Shown here one piece after another: positions 7,198 through 9,922 of a stretch of 9,922 nt of DNA; the first letter of the stretch is position 1; every line of letters starts with the position of its first letter. Below the pieces are notes generated by a model. The model did no database searches and had not been told where the DNA came from. It saw only the letters and a list, made by a program, of their open reading frames with translations. The position numbers and the translations under genes were made by a program. Origin of the DNA: JBDTZF01 sp040005265 (GTDB lineage Bacteria; Verrucomicrobiota; Verrucomicrobiia; Chthoniobacterales; UBA10450); assembly GCA_040005265.1 (NCBI GenBank), contig JBDTZF010000101.1, positions 1 through 9,922 on the forward strand. The letters are read 5' to 3'.

Positions 7198-8268
7198 TTA
7201 TTTTTTGATACTGACCGTCGCGCTGGTTGGGGAGGAGAGTGTATAACCAGACCCCGAAGTGAGCGTCATTTTCGCTGTCTTTGCCTTTTTGGAAGCCGTT
7301 AACACCGTCAAGGTAACAGTAGCGGAGTTCGCCCCTGCCGGAATGACAGCCTGTCCATATGTGCCACTTAGCGAATACACCGATCCGAGCGCGGCGGTGC
7401 CGCTCATTGCGTAACGGACTGTGACGGCGTTGGTGGGATCAACAACCGACGCAGTGATCGTGTAAGTGGCTACGCCACCCGTTCTCACACTGGTTGGTGT
7501 CGCAATAACTCTGACGGCAGGGATCGGGTTTGGAGTGGGAGTTGGCGTGGGTGTCGGCGTAGGCGTAGGCGTAGGCGTAGGCGTAGGCGTAGGGTTTGGC
7601 GTTGGGGTTGGCGTGGGTGTCGGACCCGGTGTGCCGTACAAGCTGTGCCCCCCTTCGATGTCGTCGCTCGAAAGGGTGTCACGGTTGCTGATTACAGAAT
7701 TCATGATCGCGTCCACGTGCTGACCATTTTGATCGGGATGGGCAAGGCCAATCGCATGTCCAAATTCGTGCATCATCACTCGCAGTATGTCGGCAATTGC
7801 GTATCCGCCGCCGGGAGGAAAATGGAGGGAACCACGGTAGGAATCAAAACTCTGGTTCTGATTGAAAAGGATGTCCGCTTCCGTCATGCGCGAACCAGAG
7901 TAGTGATAATAAGTCACAGCAAGCGTGCCTGAACCGAAGCTTTGTCCGAAGACCGTGGTGGAAAAAACGACCGAGTTCAGCCCATCGCCGGAAGACGCAC
8001 TAGAACCTCCAGCCACCGGAGTAAATACAGCTTGCTGGATATTCTGATTCCAAAGGGCAAGAGCAGGAGTCACCGCAGCATCCCACGACGTATTTCCATC
8101 AGTTAGTGTTCGGCCGGCGCTTCCCAGTCCGAGCCGGAAAACAACGGTGCTGCCAGCAGACCAACTCGGTCCCTCTAAAGAATAGGAGAAGGCCAGCTTG
8201 GGGATCAGAGTCAAAAACAGGGCGAAGGCGGCGGTGGTGAAAGCGAGAAATGTTTGATTACGTCTCAT
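7198..8268 (-). CDS. Secreted matrixin-type zinc metalloprotease with Thr-Pro linker and Calx-beta-like domain
   Basis: A 356-residue exported metzincin protease. Signal peptide about 1-28 (MRRNQTFLAF...LAFS). The catalytic domain (about 30-212) carries the zinc motif HEFGHAIGLAH at 167-177, with three His ligands and catalytic Glu168, followed by a Met-turn candidate in VDAIMNS (Met189) and the DDIEGGHSLYG end typical of bacterial peptidase M10A. No pro-domain cysteine switch is seen. A Thr-Pro linker occupies about 216-248. The last 105 residues (SGTAALGSVYSLSG, IPAGANSATVTLTV, SGSGYTLSS) look like one Calx-beta-like beta-sandwich. The ATG at 8268 begins the signal peptide; the frame stays open to a GTG at 8337, which would add 23 non-signal residues. 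No Shine-Dalgarno precedes either start. A small secreted protein follows on the same strand. Substrates cannot be inferred. Confidence 0.9.
   Translation of the reverse strand: MRRNQTFLAFTTAAFALFLTLIPKLAFSYSLEGPSWSAGSTVVFRLGLGSAGRTLTDGNTSWDAAVTPALALWNQNIQQAVFTPVAGGSSASSGDGLNSVVFSTTVFGQSFGSGTLAVTYYHYSGSRMTEADILFNQNQSFDSYRGSLHFPPGGGYAIADILRVMMHEFGHAIGLAHPDQNGQHVDAIMNSVISNRDTLSSDDIEGGHSLYGTPGPTPTPTPTPNPTPTPTPTPTPTPTPTPTPTPNPIPAVRVIATPTSVRTGGVATYTITASVVDPTNAVTVRYAMSGTAALGSVYSLSGTYGQAVIPAGANSATVTLTVLTASKKAKTAKMTLTSGSGYTLSSPTSATVSIKK
7556..7593 (+). repeat. GGCGTA hexanucleotide tandem repeat coding for Thr-Pro
   Basis: About 6.3 perfect copies of GGCGTA, inside the matrixin gene. On the coding strand each unit is ACG-CCT (Thr-Pro). 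The flanking Thr-Pro codons (7528-7555 and 7594-7620) use mixed third positions, so only this core is DNA-level identical. Slippage by whole units would keep the reading frame and change linker length. Confidence 0.9.
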
Positions 8269-8316
8269 GATTGCGATTGGAAATGGGGTGAACGTGGGGT
8301 GAGAGGGGCTATTGGT

Positions 8317-8326
8317 TTTATAATTA
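8317..8326 (-). promoter_or_regulatory. AT-rich -10-like element upstream of the matrixin gene
   Basis: On the minus strand, GTAATTATAAAACC contains a TATAAA about 48 bases before the matrixin ATG, in otherwise GC-rich surroundings. I cannot find a convincing -35 at the right distance. A C-rich leader (CCCCTCTCACCCC...) follows. This is a weak candidate only. Confidence 0.3.
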
Positions 8327-8332
8327 CCATAA

Positions 8333-8347
8333 AGCACTATTCGTGCT
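8333..8347 (-). terminator. Weak hairpin between the Thr-rich protein and matrixin genes
   Basis: AGCAC and GTGCT can pair around a five-base loop, followed on the minus strand by TTTAT. The stem is only five pairs and the T-run is short, so it could be a poor terminator for the upstream gene (stop at 8437) or nothing. It lies just upstream of the AT-rich promoter candidate. The rest of the 168-base gap (8269-8436) shows no other structure I can support. Confidence 0.2.
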
Positions 8348-8436
8348 CGCCGGTGTTCTTACCCGATGTTTTGTAAGATGTTTGGCTGGGCAATTGGCGC
8401 ATCGGTGCAAGCATCCACGCGCGACTCTTATGCAAC

Positions 8437-8964
8437 TTATGGCACGACGAAAACCTTACCGGTCCAGGGGTCTTTAACCTTGCTGCCCGGCGCGTACCCG
8501 CTCACGTCGACATATCTGCCTTTCGGATCGAACGGACTGAATACGTAACCGCGTTTGCTGGGAACTAGCTTAGCTGTAGGAAATTCGCTCTGCATCTGTA
8601 CTGATACTGGTTGATGTGTCGGAGGCTTGGTCTTGGCGTGTCGCGGTTCGGTTCGCACCCGAGGCGCCGCTGGAGCGGGAGTAGGCTCTTCTGCGTTCGT
8701 CCCGATCAGACGGCCCGGTCGATTTGAGTTAGGCGAGGAACTGGATACTGGATGGCCCGGAGCCATAACGTCCGATGGTGTCGTCCTTGTCGTTCTGATG
8801 ACGGTCGTTGTGGTAGTGGTAGTGGATCTGGGTTCAGACTTGCCGTTCCCTTGGCGAGACCCGAAGGTCGACGCGACACTGCGCATGGCTTGACACCCTT
8901 CAAAGGCTGCCATGAGAGCAAGCGATATCGCGGCGAATACGAATAAGCGCGCGCCTGAATTCAT
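8437..8964 (-). CDS. Secreted or lipid-anchored Thr/Pro-rich protein with conserved C-terminal domain
   Basis: A 175-residue protein of unknown function. The N-terminus (MNSGARLFVFAAISLALMAA) is a signal sequence ending at FEGC with Cys24; this resembles a lipobox, but Glu at -2 and Phe at -3 are not canonical, so lipidation is uncertain. Residues about 35-125 are low-complexity, rich in Thr, Ser and Pro, including seven consecutive Thr (48-54) written with mixed codons. The last 45 residues are compact and likely folded: KRGYVFSPFDPKGRYVDVSG, then PGSKVKDPWTGKVFVVP to the very end. From memory, similar VDVSG...DP(Y/W)TGK...VP tails recur in hypothetical proteins of Verrucomicrobiota, which suggests an envelope module. 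The ATG at 8964 is the only start that gives a full signal sequence. No Shine-Dalgarno is seen. Confidence 0.78.
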   Translation of the reverse strand: MNSGARLFVFAAISLALMAAFEGCQAMRSVASTFGSRQGNGKSEPRSTTTTTTTVIRTTRTTPSDVMAPGHPVSSSSPNSNRPGRLIGTNAEEPTPAPAAPRVRTEPRHAKTKPPTHQPVSVQMQSEFPTAKLVPSKRGYVFSPFDPKGRYVDVSGYAPGSKVKDPWTGKVFVVP

Positions 8965-8972
8965 CCGGCTGC

Positions 8973-9000
8973 TCTATACAATGTCATTCACGCGACGCAA
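8973..9000 (-). promoter_or_regulatory. Possible sigma-70-type promoter giving a near-leaderless transcript
   Basis: On the minus strand, TTGCGT (9000-8995) and TATAGA (8978-8973) are separated by 16 bases in the 58-base gap between the aldolase stop and the ATG at 8964. Only eight bases lie between the -10 element and the ATG, so the start point would fall at or just before the start codon. This fits the lack of a ribosome binding site. Judged by eye only. Confidence 0.35.
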
Positions 9001-9022
9001 CTATCATCGCCAATCGCACGTC

Positions 9023-9922
9023 TCAATCTCTCCGCGACGCGAGCATATCCCTGACGAAACCAGAGATATCATTATCGGTCACCGCCCAGGAGCACATGAA
9101 ACGGTAAATGTCCGGCTCACCGAACTTGTAAAAATGCCAGCCCCTGCCACGAAGATCGTTTACCGCCAGGGCGCTCATCCGCACGAAAACGGCGTTCGCT
9201 TCAACAGGAAACGCGATATCGATCTTGGCCTTTTCTAATTCACCCGCTAGGCGCATCGCGGCGCGATTGGCATGTTGCGCGTTGCGTAGCCATGCACCAT
9301 CGGCAAGCAGCGCCAGCCAGGGTGCGGACAGAAAGCGCATCTTCGAACCGAGTTGTCCCGCTTGTTTAACGCGATACTCAAATTCCCGGCCCAGCTCTTT
9401 ATGAAAGAAGACCACCAGTTCTCCGGCGGCGAGCCCGTTCTTGGTCCCGCCAAAGCAAAGGACATCAACGCCGGCCTGCCATGTGATTTCTTTCGGCGCG
9501 CAGCCCAGCGATGCCACTGCGTTCGAAAACCGTGCACCATCCATATGGAAAAAAAGGGACCGCCTGCGAGCGAATTCACTCAGTGCGCAAATTTCCTTCC
9601 GCGTGTAGACCGTGCCGAACTCGGTTGATTGCGCGATGCTCAATACTCGCGGCTTGGGTGCGTGTAATTCGGGCTGACGTGTGATCGCGGCTTCTGCTTC
9701 GCCGATGTCGATCTTTCCGTTCGCTCCACGCGTTAACAGCAGCTTCGATCCGGAAAAGAACTCCGGTGCGCCACACTCATCGGTTTCCACATGCGCCCGT
9801 TCGTGACAGATGATGCTGTTAAATGGACGGCAAAGCTGCGCCAGCGCGAGAGCGTTGGCCGCCGTTCCATTGAACACAAGGAAAGCCTCGCAATCTGTTT
9901 CAAAAATCTCGCGCACACGTTG
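9023..9922 (-). CDS. Threonine aldolase / beta-eliminating lyase family PLP enzyme, 5' end outside window
   Basis: Fold-type I PLP enzyme that probably cleaves L-threonine or L-allo-threonine to glycine and acetaldehyde, in the cytoplasm. The frame is open to the window edge (QRV before the GTG at 9916), so the start lies outside; about 300 codons are visible against roughly 340-350 for the family, with about 45 residues missing. Counting from the GTG codon: NGTAAN at 16-21 (phosphate binding), HERAHVETDE at 38-47 with a ring-stacking His, the HMDGAR motif at 124-129 (Asp126 binds the PLP nitrogen) and GGTKNG at 156-161 with Lys159 as Schiff-base lysine. All key residues are present. The GGTKNG form is that of the threonine aldolase subgroup common in diverse bacteria, unlike Escherichia coli LtaE. 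The next gene on the strand follows after 58 bases and may have its own promoter. Confidence 0.9.
   Translation of the reverse strand, partial: QRVREIFETDCEAFLVFNGTAANALALAQLCRPFNSIICHERAHVETDECGAPEFFSGSKLLLTRGANGKIDIGEAEAAITRQPELHAPKPRVLSIAQSTEFGTVYTRKEICALSEFARRRSLFFHMDGARFSNAVASLGCAPKEITWQAGVDVLCFGGTKNGLAAGELVVFFHKELGREFEYRVKQAGQLGSKMRFLSAPWLALLADGAWLRNAQHANRAAMRLAGELEKAKIDIAFPVEANAVFVRMSALAVNDLRGRGWHFYKFGEPDIYRFMCSWAVTDNDISGFVRDMLASRRD

Noticed and set aside
6632..7246. 204-codon open frame on the + strand opposite the secreted protein
   Set aside because: It lacks a signal, domain or ribosome site, and the minus-strand frame has a clear signal peptide and beta pattern; it is an antisense shadow.
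7466..7723. Gly-Val repeat frame on the + strand, and the idea of a CRISPR array at the GGCGTA repeats
   Set aside because: The frame is the reverse reading of the Thr-Pro linker. The repeats are six bases long with no spacers.
8269..8337. Matrixin start at GTG 8337
   Set aside because: It would put 23 polar, Pro/Thr-rich residues before the signal peptide and cover the promoter-like AT-rich stretch.
8366..8548. 60-codon + strand frame near the Thr-rich protein gene
   Set aside because: Mostly antisense to the conserved C-terminus of the minus-strand gene, with no recognisable protein features.

Overview
The window comes from a free-living bacterium with GC in the mid-50s percent. Gene style (long secreted proteins with Thr-Pro linkers, a verrucomicrobial-type Calx-beta-like repeat, a large DsbD, a C-terminal VDVSG...DPWTGK domain, several starts without a Shine-Dalgarno sequence) suggests a soil Verrucomicrobiota, perhaps Chthoniobacterales. 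This is a judgement from protein style, not a marker-gene placement. No tRNA, rRNA, CRISPR array, transposase or phage gene was seen. The longest stretch without a gene is 168 bases, so coding density is high.

Left block (+ strand, 1-1408): the 3' part of an RsuA/RluB-type rRNA pseudouridine synthase, coupled through an ATGA overlap to an SDR oxidoreductase. The SDR stop and the stop of the convergent glycosidase share one TTAA.

Central minus-strand operon (6242 down to 1405): a complete three-domain DsbD reductant transporter, then 3 bases later a secreted redoxin with an unusual CPFV active site, then through a GTGA overlap a glycogen-debranching-type glycosidase. DsbD and the redoxin look like donor and acceptor in a periplasmic thiol relay. 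The glycosidase appears to share the transcript without an obvious biochemical link. A small membrane-anchored protein is encoded divergently from dsbD.

Right block (minus strand, 9922 down to 6647): a threonine-aldolase-family PLP enzyme cut by the window end, a small secreted or lipid-anchored Thr/Pro-rich protein with a possible leaderless promoter, and a pair of secreted proteins. The pair is a matrixin zinc metalloprotease with a Thr-Pro linker (containing a hexanucleotide DNA repeat) and Calx-beta-like tail, followed 35 bases later by a cysteine-free secreted protein. The mature N-terminus of that second protein lines up without gaps with the start of animal TIMP metalloprotease inhibitors as I remember them. 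A bacterial matrixin/TIMP-like enzyme-inhibitor pair is the most interesting hypothesis in the window, and it is only a hypothesis.
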